Below are positions 8,296 to 17,697 of a stretch of 64,000 nt of DNA, one piece after another. The translations under genes were made by a program, and so were the position numbers. The stretch comes from Chitinivibrionales bacterium (GTDB lineage: Bacteria; Fibrobacterota; Chitinivibrionia; Chitinivibrionales; WJKA01). Every line of letters starts with the position of its first letter. The first letter of the stretch is position 1. The stretch covers positions 1 through 64,000 of the forward strand of contig WJLW01000053.1 in NCBI GenBank assembly GCA_014728295.1. The letters are read 5' to 3'. The notes under the pieces are model-generated. The model did no database searches. It worked only from the letters and a program-made list of their open reading frames with translations, and had not been told where the DNA came from.

Positions 8296-9126
8296 TTATT
8301 TTTTGCCGGAGCTTGCGTGTTGATACTCATAGTTGATAGCGTCAAGAATCCAGTACCAGTTTTTATAGCTGCGATAGCGCTTTTTATTGAGGAAAAGCGT
8401 GGGCGTTACGGCTACGTCATTGCCAAGAGCTTCCGCGCGCGATGCTGCAGCCCGATCGTGGAGTTTTTTGTTCTTCAAATCGTTTTTAAATTGCGTGACA
8501 TCCAGCATTACTTTTCCGGCAAGCTGAATCATAAGCTCTTCGGTCGGTCGTTGTTTCATCAGATTCATTTCAAGGATAAACGGCCAAAAGGAACCCTGCG
8601 CGTTTGCGGCAAGCAATGCATAATCGGCAATACCGGTGGTCATCAATTTCGGCACGACACGAACTTTGTTTTTGAGCATTCCCCGCGCGACCTCACGGTG
8701 CAAATCGCTGCAAACAGCTTTGCACAGCGGACAGCTCCCCGAGATGTAAATGTAAACCGACACCGGCGCGTTTTCATTGCCGATGGACTCAAACAGCCCC
8801 GCTTTAATCTCGAAGGTTGCGGTAGCCACATAGGAATCATATCGTTTCCGGCACTCTTCCATGATTTTATCGAATGACTGATCGTAGCTTGCCAGCCAGC
8901 AGACAAAATCTCCCATGCTTTGCCCCAGCCGGCAATCCGGCTTTTTTTCCAGACATTCACCCAGAGCGGATTTGCAGCAGCGCTGAACCGTGAATTGCGT
9001 ATACACTTGCCCCACAAGTTCCTGTTTTCCTTTTGCAAACGCTTCTTTGCAAAAATCCTGTTCCTGCTTAACCTGCGCGATTACGGAACATCCAAGCAAG
9101 AACATGAATAGTGGAAATTGCTTCAT
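8296..9126 (-). CDS. DsbA-like thioredoxin-fold protein with cysteine-rich N-terminus
   Basis: Exported thioredoxin-fold protein of 276 residues. The hydrophobic N-terminus MKQFPLFMFLLGCSVIAQ may be a lipoprotein signal with C13 as anchor. Residues 26-92 contain seven cysteines (C26, C50, C51, C58, C65, C76, C92). The DsbA-like domain follows, with CPLC at 132-135 (SGSCPLC), and a cis-proline segment VTPTLFL near residue 248. It may be a periplasmic thiol-disulfide oxidoreductase or reductase. AAGGAA precedes the ATG. The cysteine-rich front domain is unusual and its function is unknown. Confidence 0.78.
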   Translation of the reverse strand: MKQFPLFMFLLGCSVIAQVKQEQDFCKEAFAKGKQELVGQVYTQFTVQRCCKSALGECLEKKPDCRLGQSMGDFVCWLASYDQSFDKIMEECRKRYDSYVATATFEIKAGLFESIGNENAPVSVYIYISGSCPLCKAVCSDLHREVARGMLKNKVRVVPKLMTTGIADYALLAANAQGSFWPFILEMNLMKQRPTEELMIQLAGKVMLDVTQFKNDLKNKKLHDRAAASRAEALGNDVAVTPTLFLNKKRYRSYKNWYWILDAINYEYQHASSGKK

Positions 9127-9203
9127 AAATCATTCCTTATAAAGAAGGTATCAATTTTCTACAGTGATCAACCGATTGTTTCTCTATTTGACGGCAAACC
9201 AGA

Positions 9204-10106
9204 TCAGGTTCCCGCAGATTCAGGTGCCGCATCTTTCATTTGGACGGAGATTTCAGGCTTGTAGATGACAAAGGCCCCCAGAGGTAATCCCAGATCACGC
9301 GCAACAACTTCACATTTTACCTGCAAGAGAAAAAAGATATTTGCATCTACGCAATTGAGGGTCTCGAAGTTGCCCTGCCCCTTTGAGATAATGAGATCGG
9401 CCTGCTCGAATTGCCTCCGGAACCGGGGAGTGCACAGCTCCAGCACCGTACCGGGAACGCCGGCGCCATTGCTTATCACCTGCGCCACCCGGTCAATACC
9501 GGTCTCCTGCGCATCGTGCATGGTTACATCGTTGATTATCGGCTTGCCGCGAACAGCATACGTAATGGTCGCATTAGTCGTAAACGCCTCGATAAAAAGC
9601 TTGTCAAAGACAATCTCACCCGCATTGTCGCCAAGGTAAAGTATTGAGTTTGCCGAAGCAATATTGGCACGCAATTTTTCGACGACCGGCATGTCAAGCT
9701 CTGCTGCCATGCATTGCTCGAATGAGGAGAGGATTCTCTCACCGCTGACTTCATCATGTACGCCAAAGTCAATTATATTGGCGGCGATAACCATGCGAAG
9801 CCGGGTCAGAAATTGATCGGGATCCCCGGCGTGCTTGGCCATAAGCGGCCCGGCAATGCCGGCGGCAAGCGCGTTGACAATTTTCTTTTCGTTACAATAC
9901 GGGTCAGCAACACCGGTATGCTCGCTGATTACCGCATACACCTTTTCAGCAATTTCGGGCGGGCTTTTGCTCAGGTCCATTGTCGACAGATGAGCCAACA
10001 CGCTACGCAGGACCTTTTCCAGCGCCATATCGTCTTTACCGAGTCGAGAAACGGCTTTAAATGCCTGATGTATGAAACAGGGAATACAGTGCAGACTGGT
10101 TATCAT
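9204..10106 (-). CDS. DUF89 family damage-control phosphatase-like protein
   Basis: Metal-dependent phosphatase family (DUF89, ARMT1-related) of 300 residues, thought to hydrolyse damaged or overflow phosphometabolites. The N-terminus has the CIPC pair (HCIPCF) typical of the prokaryotic subfamily, and the metal-site aspartate and asparagine lie in LGDNAGEIVFD around residues 155-165. A conserved KGQGNFE segment follows near residue 242. It is divergent from the Rrf2 regulator gene, with 241 bp between the two starts, so shared regulation is possible. Substrate unknown. Confidence 0.85.
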   Translation of the reverse strand: MITSLHCIPCFIHQAFKAVSRLGKDDMALEKVLRSVLAHLSTMDLSKSPPEIAEKVYAVISEHTGVADPYCNEKKIVNALAAGIAGPLMAKHAGDPDQFLTRLRMVIAANIIDFGVHDEVSGERILSSFEQCMAAELDMPVVEKLRANIASANSILYLGDNAGEIVFDKLFIEAFTTNATITYAVRGKPIINDVTMHDAQETGIDRVAQVISNGAGVPGTVLELCTPRFRRQFEQADLIISKGQGNFETLNCVDANIFFLLQVKCEVVARDLGLPLGAFVIYKPEISVQMKDAAPESAGT

Positions 10107-10347
10107 TACGGTTTCCGGATTCCTCTATCTGGTAAGGGCTGCATCGGCTCAAGTTGGAGTAGAAATATAGAAGAGTTCAAGGAACTTGGCAAGACTGGGT
10201 GAACACAGTGCGACAGCAGAAGATCGCTAACGCACAGAGCACATAGTGCAACCGATGCGTTTTTTGTTCACAAAGTGGCTGGAAATTTATGCGCAATAGT
10301 ATTTTATTTTATTCCCTTTGGCAAATTCACACATTCAGGAGCATGGC

Positions 10348-10785
10348 ATGAAATTGTCTACAAGAAGCAGATATGCCACACGCGCATTGATAGAAATGGC
10401 CAGATTTTTTGGTAAGCGTCCCGCAACGCGCAAGGAGCTGGCACAAAAGGAGACGCTTTCTGAATCCTACCTTGAGAATTTGCTTACGACGCTCAAATGC
10501 AGAGGATTAATAAGCACCGTGCGCGGCGCTCAAGGCGGATATGCGCTAAGCCGTCCTCCTGAAACCATAACTGTTTTTGACATTGTCAATGCAGTCGAAG
10601 GCAACGTTTTTCCTGTGGATTGCGTCGCTCACCAGCAGGAATGCTCGAAATGTGACGAATGTGTAACTCGCGAAGTATGGCAGGAGCTTTATGAAGAGAT
10701 CGCCCGGGTACTGCACAAATACACCCTGAAGGATCTACTTGCGAAAAAGAACCACAAAGCGGGAAACCTTGCCCCTGCCGCATGA
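10348..10785 (+). CDS. Rrf2 family transcriptional regulator with cysteine cluster
   Basis: Winged-helix regulator of 145 residues in the IscR/NsrR/RsrR family. The N-terminus MKLSTRSRYATRALIEMA and the wing segment RGAQGGYALSRP are diagnostic. A cysteine set at C92, C99, C102 and C105 probably binds an iron-sulfur cluster, so it likely senses iron-sulfur status, oxidants or nitric oxide. The start at 10348 was chosen because CAGGAG lies upstream; an overlapping ATG five bases earlier meets a stop at once. Adjacent divergent DUF89 gene is a possible target. Confidence 0.9.
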   Translation: MKLSTRSRYATRALIEMARFFGKRPATRKELAQKETLSESYLENLLTTLKCRGLISTVRGAQGGYALSRPPETITVFDIVNAVEGNVFPVDCVAHQQECSKCDECVTREVWQELYEEIARVLHKYTLKDLLAKKNHKAGNLAPAA

Positions 10786-10815
10786 GCTTCGCAGGTAGCT
10801 GTGCATACATATCGT

Positions 10816-13800
10816 TTATGCAGAAGACCCCTCCGCGTCTCCTGCAATTTCTTCAATTTTGCCGACCAGCTCTTTTTTTCGAAACGGTTTTTTTATAAAT
10901 CCATTCGCGCCCGCCTTAAGCAGCTTTTGCACATTTTCATTTGCGGCAAAGCCCGAGGTTATCAACACCCTGGCTGAAGGATTAACCTGGCGCACCTTCT
11001 CGAACACCTCTTCACCGCCATGCGGCGGCATTTGCAAATCCAGTAGAACTGCATCAATTGACTGCCACTCCTGTCGATAAATTTCCAATGCAGTCGCTGC
11101 ACTGCTGCAGGTCTTTGCGCCATAGCCGGCTTTCTCTATTATATCGGAAGCAACCTCAGCAACAGCTTCTTCATCATCGATAATCAATATGCGGGCGGAT
11201 ACCCATGCTTCAAATTCCGCATCTTCAGACTGCACGGCTTTTGCAGACGGCTCATGGTGCAGCGGAAGCAAAATCGTAACGCGAAAAGCTTGTTCGAGGC
11301 AAACGCCTGTCTGCAGTATGCCACCATGCGATTTGACGATATCATGTGCAATAGCCAGCTCTACTCCCGCCCTCTGCGTAGGACCATTTTCGAGCGCAAC
11401 GTCTTCGGACATGCGGTCGCGCTCCTCCCTGTCAATTTGCCCCCCCGGAGCGATAAGTGAAAGACCAAAATATTCGCCAGCGCTGCCAATGGCGGAAAAC
11501 AGGTGTTGCTCCGGATCGTCACGTTTTTTGTTTTCGGTTTGCACGACCAGCTCATCACACCGGGACAGTACATAACGGGCTACAGACACAAGAAGCTCGG
11601 CTACCGCTTCCCGGTTCCCCTTGACAGTCGGGGGGTTCGCATCAAGATGCTGCTTAAGCTTGACACGCTCGCCGAATTCCGTTTCGAGCACGGCAACGAC
11701 ATCTGCAATTACCGTATGCATATCCAGCGGCTCCAGAGCAAATTCCCTCGGTGAAGCAAAGTGGTAAAGCTGCTCATCCAGTCGAGAAAGCGATGAATGA
11801 ACCATGTCAATGTTTTGCAGCAATTCTGTTTTATCCGCTGCGTCATGGCCGGCATCCCGCGTAAGTCCGGCAAGCTCCACACAGCTATGCGCAAGCAGGT
11901 CTGCCAGGCCGGCGGCAAATTGTCGCAAAGAGGTCAGCTTTTCGCTTCGCTGATGCGCCCGGTCTGCGGGTTGAATTGCAGCGACTGAACTTATGCGCTT
12001 GGTAATATCCTTGATTCCGCCCACATGCTGAAAAGAGCCTGCCTCAGCGCATTCTTCTTTGCGTATGAACCGATCGGACAGCACGCGAAGTTCCCCGTTT
12101 CTGGTGATAATACGATATTGCTTTTCACAGGCGAGCTGTTCCGGATCGTTGAGTTCTGCATCACTGGTGATGCCAGCGCGCTCTTCGGGCGCAACAAGGG
12201 ACAACCACCCGTGCTCGAATGCGTTTATCTCTTCGGCTGAAAATCCGGTAATAGCTGCAATCCCTTCACTCGCCCACGCAATCCGGCAATAGCCGGGCTT
12301 GTCAAACGACATACCGTATACGAAATCGGTGGTGATCCCGGCAATGAAGCGATGGCGTGATTCGCTCACACGCAAACGCTCTTCGGCAAGGCGTTGCTGA
12401 GTTATATCTCTGCCGGCCGCCACGTACTCAAGTGCATCCCCCCGCTCATTAAAAATGCCCTGCACAACCCATTCTATCCACCGCGGTCCGGGCTGCCCGA
12501 TAATGGCGCGGGCCTTCCTGCTTTGCGTCGTAATTGAAGCCAGCGCCGCATTCAATGCTTCAACCGATTCCCGTCCGAGTATATGATAGAAATTGTGTCC
12601 GGCAAGCTCAGCAGGATTCTTTCCCACCAGAGATGCAAATACAGGGTTGACATTGACAATACTTCCGTCCCGTTTGAAGCGGCACATCGGGTCGGGATGA
12701 TCCCGGGCAAAATCAATTTGCTCGACCGTTGGTTGCCGCGGTGTATGCCGGGCCGATGTTCTGCGTATTTTTATAAGTACCAAATAGCACGCGGCGACAG
12801 ATACGGCCGGAAGCAGCATCCAATACAGCAGAATAAATTTGAATGCAGTGGGTGGCTTTTCGACGGGTTTGAAACGAACCAGGCCAGCAGGCGGCAGTAC
12901 TTTTTCGGATATCGAGAATTTCTGCAATTGACGATAATCAAACATAGGTACGGAGACATCCTGGGGTATATACGCAATTTCTTCGGGACGCGTTCCTTTG
13001 AGCAGGCGCACGGTAATCTCACCAAGTTCATTACCCAGTAATTCGAAGCTGCACACATTCCCGCCAACCGCGCCATGACCAATGAAGGTGCTCCACACGG
13101 TATAGACCGGCGCCTCCACCCGCTGCACCATGCGCTTAAAGACCGGCAGTGACTGATAGTGCAGGCCGGCATTATCCTGACGAAAGCTTACATATAGCAC
13201 AGCAGCAGTGGCTGGAGCTTTTTCTAAAAATTCCCGATACGTGTCAAAATCAAATTCATTGCTGTAATCCAGTCTTATCCCCTTATACTGTAATCCAAGC
13301 GCGGAGCGAACCTGATCGTGCCATTTCCTGTCCAGGCGATGTTTACCGGTAACCACACACACTGTGGTTACCTGAGGTTTTTGCGCTTTAATCAGCTCCA
13401 TGGTCGCTTTCGCGTTAAAATTCGCACGCACCGGTATCACTGGAGATGCGAATTTACCGTCTGTAGAATCTTCGCCAATGCTTGCAGACAGCAGCGGAAT
13501 ATCATGTAGCGTACTGTCACATGCATTTCGATAAAAGCCTGCGGCCTCCGTGTGCAGAGTGACAATTACGGCAGGGCGTTTCTTGCGTCCATACGTGTAA
13601 GAATGCAACAATGCAAGTCTGTTGACATATGCAGAATCGGCAAAGCGAAACAGATCAAGGTGCTCATAGAAATAGCGAACGCGCTTTGCGTATTTCGCAT
13701 CAATTACCCGCTCGACCGCCCGGTAGAGGGTTTCAAACGAGGCACAGCCCGGCTTGTCGGAGTTGACAAACAGGACACTTGGGATTGTATCGAACTCGCC

Positions 13801-13866
13801 CGGCCGGATACCTTGCGCGTGCGAAAAAGTAATTGCCACCAGATAAATCAACAGGCAGGATTTCAT
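10816..13866 (-). CDS. Hybrid sensor histidine kinase homologue with degenerate kinase core and intact receiver
   Basis: Membrane signalling protein of 1016 residues. A signal peptide (about 1-18) precedes a periplasmic-binding-protein-like sensor region (28-330, ABC_sub_bind type), a transmembrane helix (about 345-366), two PAS domains (about 383-490 and 500-625), a dimerisation/ATPase region (about 640-870) and a receiver (892-1010). The receiver keeps D897, D898, D943, S971 and K993. The kinase region looks dead: the H-box aligns as GLADLLAH with aspartate D656 in place of the phospho-histidine, the N-box asparagine is valine, and the DxGxG and GxGL ATP-lid motifs are lost. The start at 13866 follows GAGGAGCG. 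It lies downstream of the coiled-coil receptor gene on the same strand. It may take phosphate from another kinase. Confidence 0.85.
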   Translation of the reverse strand: MKSCLLIYLVAITFSHAQGIRPGEFDTIPSVLFVNSDKPGCASFETLYRAVERVIDAKYAKRVRYFYEHLDLFRFADSAYVNRLALLHSYTYGRKKRPAVIVTLHTEAAGFYRNACDSTLHDIPLLSASIGEDSTDGKFASPVIPVRANFNAKATMELIKAQKPQVTTVCVVTGKHRLDRKWHDQVRSALGLQYKGIRLDYSNEFDFDTYREFLEKAPATAAVLYVSFRQDNAGLHYQSLPVFKRMVQRVEAPVYTVWSTFIGHGAVGGNVCSFELLGNELGEITVRLLKGTRPEEIAYIPQDVSVPMFDYRQLQKFSISEKVLPPAGLVRFKPVEKPPTAFKFILLYWMLLPAVSVAACYLVLIKIRRTSARHTPRQPTVEQIDFARDHPDPMCRFKRDGSIVNVNPVFASLVGKNPAELAGHNFYHILGRESVEALNAALASITTQSRKARAIIGQPGPRWIEWVVQGIFNERGDALEYVAAGRDITQQRLAEERLRVSESRHRFIAGITTDFVYGMSFDKPGYCRIAWASEGIAAITGFSAEEINAFEHGWLSLVAPEERAGITSDAELNDPEQLACEKQYRIITRNGELRVLSDRFIRKEECAEAGSFQHVGGIKDITKRISSVAAIQPADRAHQRSEKLTSLRQFAAGLADLLAHSCVELAGLTRDAGHDAADKTELLQNIDMVHSSLSRLDEQLYHFASPREFALEPLDMHTVIADVVAVLETEFGERVKLKQHLDANPPTVKGNREAVAELLVSVARYVLSRCDELVVQTENKKRDDPEQHLFSAIGSAGEYFGLSLIAPGGQIDREERDRMSEDVALENGPTQRAGVELAIAHDIVKSHGGILQTGVCLEQAFRVTILLPLHHEPSAKAVQSEDAEFEAWVSARILIIDDEEAVAEVASDIIEKAGYGAKTCSSAATALEIYRQEWQSIDAVLLDLQMPPHGGEEVFEKVRQVNPSARVLITSGFAANENVQKLLKAGANGFIKKPFRKKELVGKIEEIAGDAEGSSA

Positions 13867-14052
13867 ACTGCGCTCCTCTGTAAATAAATGCCCCGTCATG
13901 CACCAGCCTTAGCATAAAATAGCGTACTGAAAAGAGCTTCTGCAATTTCCAAATCTCATCTCCGCCCGGAGATCGAATGGGAATCGCACACCTCGCTGCA
14001 CCCCATGCGATGGCATGGAGAAGAGGAGTGCGCAAACCGGTGCGCTCAGGTA

Positions 14053-16740
14053 TCAGTGTGCCATGTTGAGCAAACTGTTGATGCGAACGAGCGCAGCCCC
14101 GGCGGAAGAATCTAATGTGTCAAGATAGGAGCTTAATTCCCGATAGAAGGTATCAAGAAATGCAAGCAGATTTTCAGTTTGCACTGCATTTAAATTGAAA
14201 TATTTGAATTTCTTTTTTTCGTCTTGCAACATCGATAAGGTTGCGTGAAGAGAATCAACCATGTCGGTTTCGTTAAGGTTTTTTGAGATTTCTTCAACCA
14301 TGTGCAGCAAGGCGGAATATTCGGTTCGCACTTTATCGGCAAGCTGTTTCTGCAATGTTTCGGAAAAGCCGTTTTTCAACTCCTGCACTTTCTCATGCAA
14401 CAGGGCATTGTATTTGTCCTTCAAATTCATTTTAATGACTTCGGCCGTATCGGCGTAGATTTCTTTTTTAAGTTTGGCATGCAGATCCTGCAACTCTTCG
14501 TCATGAATGCGGCGTTTGACGTCTTCCCGGATTCTCTCCGCCTCCTCTTCCCGGATGCGTTTACGTTCGGCATGGGATATCGCATCCCGTTCCTCCGCTT
14601 CAAGTCGTTGCTGTTCGCGTCGAGTAATCTCCTCCAGGGCCTGTGCACGTATCGCTTCCTGCTCCGTTTCCAGAATCTCTTTTTCAATCTGTTGCTTTAG
14701 CTCGCTGCGTATGGTCTTTATTAAATCGGCCTTTTCCTGCTCGTGCACCTGATTCCTGACGATAGTGCTCAGTTCATTGCGCATCTTTTCGGTTAGTGCA
14801 TCGATTTCGTTTTCGCGGACAGTCTTGCGCGCTTGTGCAGCAAGTTCTTTGCGCGCTGCTGCGCAGAGCTGTTCGCTTTCGAGGCTTGCCAGTTTGTCTT
14901 TGATTTCCGTGCGAAGTTTTTCGCGTTCTTCTTTAACCAATGCAGCATATTCGTTGTTTTGCAAAACCGCTACGATATCCTCGCGCAGGATGTCCAGTTC
15001 CTGCTGATAGACTTTGCCGTATTGTTTATGCCTTACTTCCGCTTTGATTTCCTTTGTCAACGCGTCCCGTTCTTCCTGGACGGCGCCGTTTGTCAGCTCC
15101 TGTTTCAACTGCTGACGGAGTGATTCGAGAAAACGCTGTTTTTCCTGAGCATAGATGCTATTTTTTTCCACACGCTCAATGTGGTCGCGAAGCTCGGAGG
15201 CCAGTTGTGCCCGCTGTGCGTCGAGCAGTTCTTCGCGCTCCTCGTTCTCGATGCTGCTGCGAATTTCCTGCTGCACATGGGAGCGGGCTTCGGCTCTGAT
15301 TTCGTCCAGCGATTCTTCACGCAGCTTCTTTTGCAAATCAGCGGCAAGCTCCTGTCGGGCATGTTCGGCAAATTCCTGCGTATGCTCGAGTGCTATTCTG
15401 GCCGAAATGTTCTCTCGCAGCGCCTGTAGAGCCTCCCGGGAAATTTTTTCCGTTTCATTTTCGGCTACAGATTTTCCAATCTCCGTGCGAAGCGCGGCAC
15501 GCGCCTGCTCGCGCACGGCTTCATACTCATCACGACGGATTGCCTGTAGCAATTCGTTGCGCACTTCATCATGCAGGTGCTGCTGGATTTGTGAGCGTAC
15601 ATCGGCTTTTATTGAATCGGCTTCAAAGCTGCGAATTGCAGAAGCAAATTCAGCACGAAGCTCGGCACGAATGTCGTTTTTGATGTCTTCACCCTCTTCC
15701 TGCGCAATGCGTTCTTTCGTCTCGAATCGGGCCGGCATCATTGCATTCGCCTGAAGCTCGTCCTCATCATCAAGCGAAAGCTCAAGTGCCTCCGGCTGGC
15801 GTACCGGTTCTGTATCGCTACTTTCAATATCAGACACGTCATTGGCATCGCCGTCTTCCTGCTCGATAAACAAAGCTTTTTTCTGCCGTGCGACAAATAT
15901 TCCGATCATAAGCGCGAGCAAAGCAACGGCTCCCACGATACCGCTCCACAAATATAGCGGCCTGACGGCAATATCGATTCCGGCAAATGTGAATAATCCG
16001 GACTGTTGCCGATCATTGACCATGTCAGCCATCCCGGCTCGTTCATACTCATCGAACGATTCGTTTACCGCTTCGGGATCGGCATGGCTTAACCGAGTAT
16101 TACCACATACGAACAGGATGTCTTTAAACCAGGCATGTGCAACGGAAATCCGCACAGAGGTCAATTTCGAATTCCATCCCGTCGACGCAAGCTCGATAGT
16201 GTCAAGCATCAACTTCAATGGCTTTCCCAGGCTGCCGCCGATGAGCCGGGCGCATTGTTCCAGGTTGATTCGGGCCAGCACCACTCCGCCGAATCGCTTC
16301 CCCTGTTCGTCAAGGTTAACATACAGCGGCGCACTTACCATCATGGATGCGCCGGAATTTTCCCGGGATACAAGATAGCTGTGAATACCGGCGGTGCGTT
16401 TGGCCATGGTGTACCACTGGCTGTGGGATATATCCCGGTATTTCGCCCCAGGCCGGCCAAAACCGCCGGCTTCGTTGACTACGGCGCCCTTTGAGTTCGA
16501 TCTGATGAGCCCATTCACAAATGGATGATTGTTCTGAACTGTTTCGAAAATTTTTTGAGCAGGAGGCAGCTCTTTCATGGTCATGGAGGGATGATCAAAT
16601 ACAGACCTGACAACAGAATCGATGTGCGCGAGGGTTTGTGTCAGGAGCAGGCTGTCGGTATCGGCCCGGGCGCAATACATCGCACCCAGCAATAGAACAG
16701 CGCAGATTCGGATACGGGTTTTCGCGGCAAGGAAAAGCAT
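14053..16740 (-). CDS. Membrane receptor-like protein with long 24-residue-repeat coiled coil
   Basis: An 895-residue protein that I cannot place in a named family. A signal peptide or anchor (about 8-25) is followed by a periplasmic PDC/CACHE-like sensor region (about 30-260), one transmembrane helix (about 265-288, SGIVGAVALLALMIGIFVA), an acidic linker (about 292-345) and a very long, charged helix-forming cytoplasmic region. Residues 393-776 split into sixteen tandem units of 24 residues; 361-392 may hold a seventeenth. The last 119 residues are a non-repetitive helical tail. It has no methyl-accepting signalling hairpin, kinase or cyclase domain. AGGAATTGAG precedes the start, and a good promoter lies upstream. 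It may scaffold or signal to the hybrid kinase homologue encoded next. Confidence 0.8.
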   Translation of the reverse strand: MLFLAAKTRIRICAVLLLGAMYCARADTDSLLLTQTLAHIDSVVRSVFDHPSMTMKELPPAQKIFETVQNNHPFVNGLIRSNSKGAVVNEAGGFGRPGAKYRDISHSQWYTMAKRTAGIHSYLVSRENSGASMMVSAPLYVNLDEQGKRFGGVVLARINLEQCARLIGGSLGKPLKLMLDTIELASTGWNSKLTSVRISVAHAWFKDILFVCGNTRLSHADPEAVNESFDEYERAGMADMVNDRQQSGLFTFAGIDIAVRPLYLWSGIVGAVALLALMIGIFVARQKKALFIEQEDGDANDVSDIESSDTEPVRQPEALELSLDDEDELQANAMMPARFETKERIAQEEGEDIKNDIRAELRAEFASAIRSFEADSIKADVRSQIQQHLHDEVRNELLQAIRRDEYEAVREQARAALRTEIGKSVAENETEKISREALQALRENISARIALEHTQEFAEHARQELAADLQKKLREESLDEIRAEARSHVQQEIRSSIENEEREELLDAQRAQLASELRDHIERVEKNSIYAQEKQRFLESLRQQLKQELTNGAVQEERDALTKEIKAEVRHKQYGKVYQQELDILREDIVAVLQNNEYAALVKEEREKLRTEIKDKLASLESEQLCAAARKELAAQARKTVRENEIDALTEKMRNELSTIVRNQVHEQEKADLIKTIRSELKQQIEKEILETEQEAIRAQALEEITRREQQRLEAEERDAISHAERKRIREEEAERIREDVKRRIHDEELQDLHAKLKKEIYADTAEVIKMNLKDKYNALLHEKVQELKNGFSETLQKQLADKVRTEYSALLHMVEEISKNLNETDMVDSLHATLSMLQDEKKKFKYFNLNAVQTENLLAFLDTFYRELSSYLDTLDSSAGAALVRINSLLNMAH
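14413..15660 (-). repeat. Tandem 72-bp coding repeat (24-residue helical unit, about 16 copies)
   Basis: Residues 361-776 of the receptor. Example units: LREDIVAVLQNNEYAALVKE, LRTEIKDKLASLESEQLCAA, LKQQIEKEILETEQEAIRAQ (first 20 of 24 residues each). Hydrophobic residues recur at positions 1, 5, 9 and 17, with A/L near 21. Fourteen units are exactly 24 residues; one pair is 28+20, preserving the total. Confidence 0.8.
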
Positions 16741-16784
16741 CTCAATTCCTGAATTGACAAACGCATACAGCCGGATACGCCTAA

Positions 16785-16813
16785 ATTATACTATGCAGGA
16801 TTACACACTTCAA
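16785..16813 (-). promoter_or_regulatory. Predicted sigma70-like promoter of the coiled-coil receptor gene
   Basis: On the minus strand, TTGAAG (16808-16813) and a perfect TATAAT (16785-16790) are separated by 17 bp, 45 bp upstream of the receptor start codon. The rest of the 280-bp intergenic stretch 16741-17020 shows only a small imperfect hairpin near 16930-16955. Confidence 0.65.
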
Positions 16814-17020
16814 GTGACTGATATAATTGAAATAGTGAACTGAGTCTCAAATACAAATATGCTACCACGGGCTCTTTTCATCCCTGTCTTCGTAGCTCAT
16901 CAGTTGTATACACCCAGTATTCGCCGTCTTCGCGCCTCAACAGGAGGCGAAAATAGCTCCCCGCAAACACACACGTATTTGAGATACAGTACATTAGGCA
17001 TTTGCTCCCCCTGCGCGTAA

Positions 17021-17581
17021 TTACTGTGGGGGAAGTTTGGTCAAGCGGTAGGTTTCAATAACCGTTGCCTTTTCGTTATATCTGGTTATTGTCGATTGGG
17101 AATCGACTAATGCGGAATCGTGTTCGATATGCGACATTAACAGCGTATCGACAAAGAGGCTGTCGAAGCGGTACAGATTATCGAAATCAGCGCTGCCGTT
17201 GCCGGACGTGTCGAATTCAACGGTGATAACCAGATTCTGTCCGATATCACGATACTCGTTCTCGGCACCTATCCGCCCAGCCAGATAGGTGCGTTTATAC
17301 TCCTGAAGCACGACGGCGGTATCATAGCGGGAGGAAACCTCAAGATGTGACAGAGTATCCCCGGTGATGGTAAAGGTTGTCGTATCCCGCCGTCGCCCAA
17401 GCGTGTCAGCCGTATCGGTCGTATCGGTAACCAGCCAGCTACTGTCAATACTGTGCCAGGTTGCAATCAAATCGCGCAGTTCCTGAACCTCATCGTACCT
17501 GGTGTAATCGACAGGACTGCAGGCAAGTAGTATCAGCACCAGGATACCGAGACCGGTGAGTGCGGCTTTTATTGGTAGCAT
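17021..17581 (-). CDS. Putative lipoprotein, unknown function
   Basis: A 186-residue protein with a clear lipoprotein signal: a hydrophobic stretch ending ILLACS, so C21 is the likely lipidated residue. The mature part is rich in Asp, Thr and Ser, with beta-strand-like alternation (DTLSHLEVSSRYDTAVVLQE) and no domain I recognise. It sits between the receptor gene and another exported protein gene on the same strand, with over 100 bp on each side, so it may be monocistronic. Family not recognised. Confidence 0.7.
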   Translation of the reverse strand: MLPIKAALTGLGILVLILLACSPVDYTRYDEVQELRDLIATWHSIDSSWLVTDTTDTADTLGRRRDTTTFTITGDTLSHLEVSSRYDTAVVLQEYKRTYLAGRIGAENEYRDIGQNLVITVEFDTSGNGSADFDNLYRFDSLFVDTLLMSHIEHDSALVDSQSTITRYNEKATVIETYRLTKLPPQ

Positions 17582-17697
17582 GAACTAATTATAAACTATG
17601 CGCAGAATAGCCGGCAATAGATTTGTGCGAGAAGAATATGCCGGGCGCAATTCGCCGACGTTCGGGCCTGTGCTTAAAGGTGATCTCAATCAGGAAA

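Noticed and set aside
14261-15754. Several plus-strand open frames opposite the repeat region
   Set aside because: They are Ser/Arg/Cys-rich shadows produced by the Glu/Arg/Ala-rich minus-strand coiled coil.
16930-16955. Imperfect hairpin CGCCTC/GAGGCG as a terminator
   Set aside because: Short stem with a bulge and no T-run on either strand.
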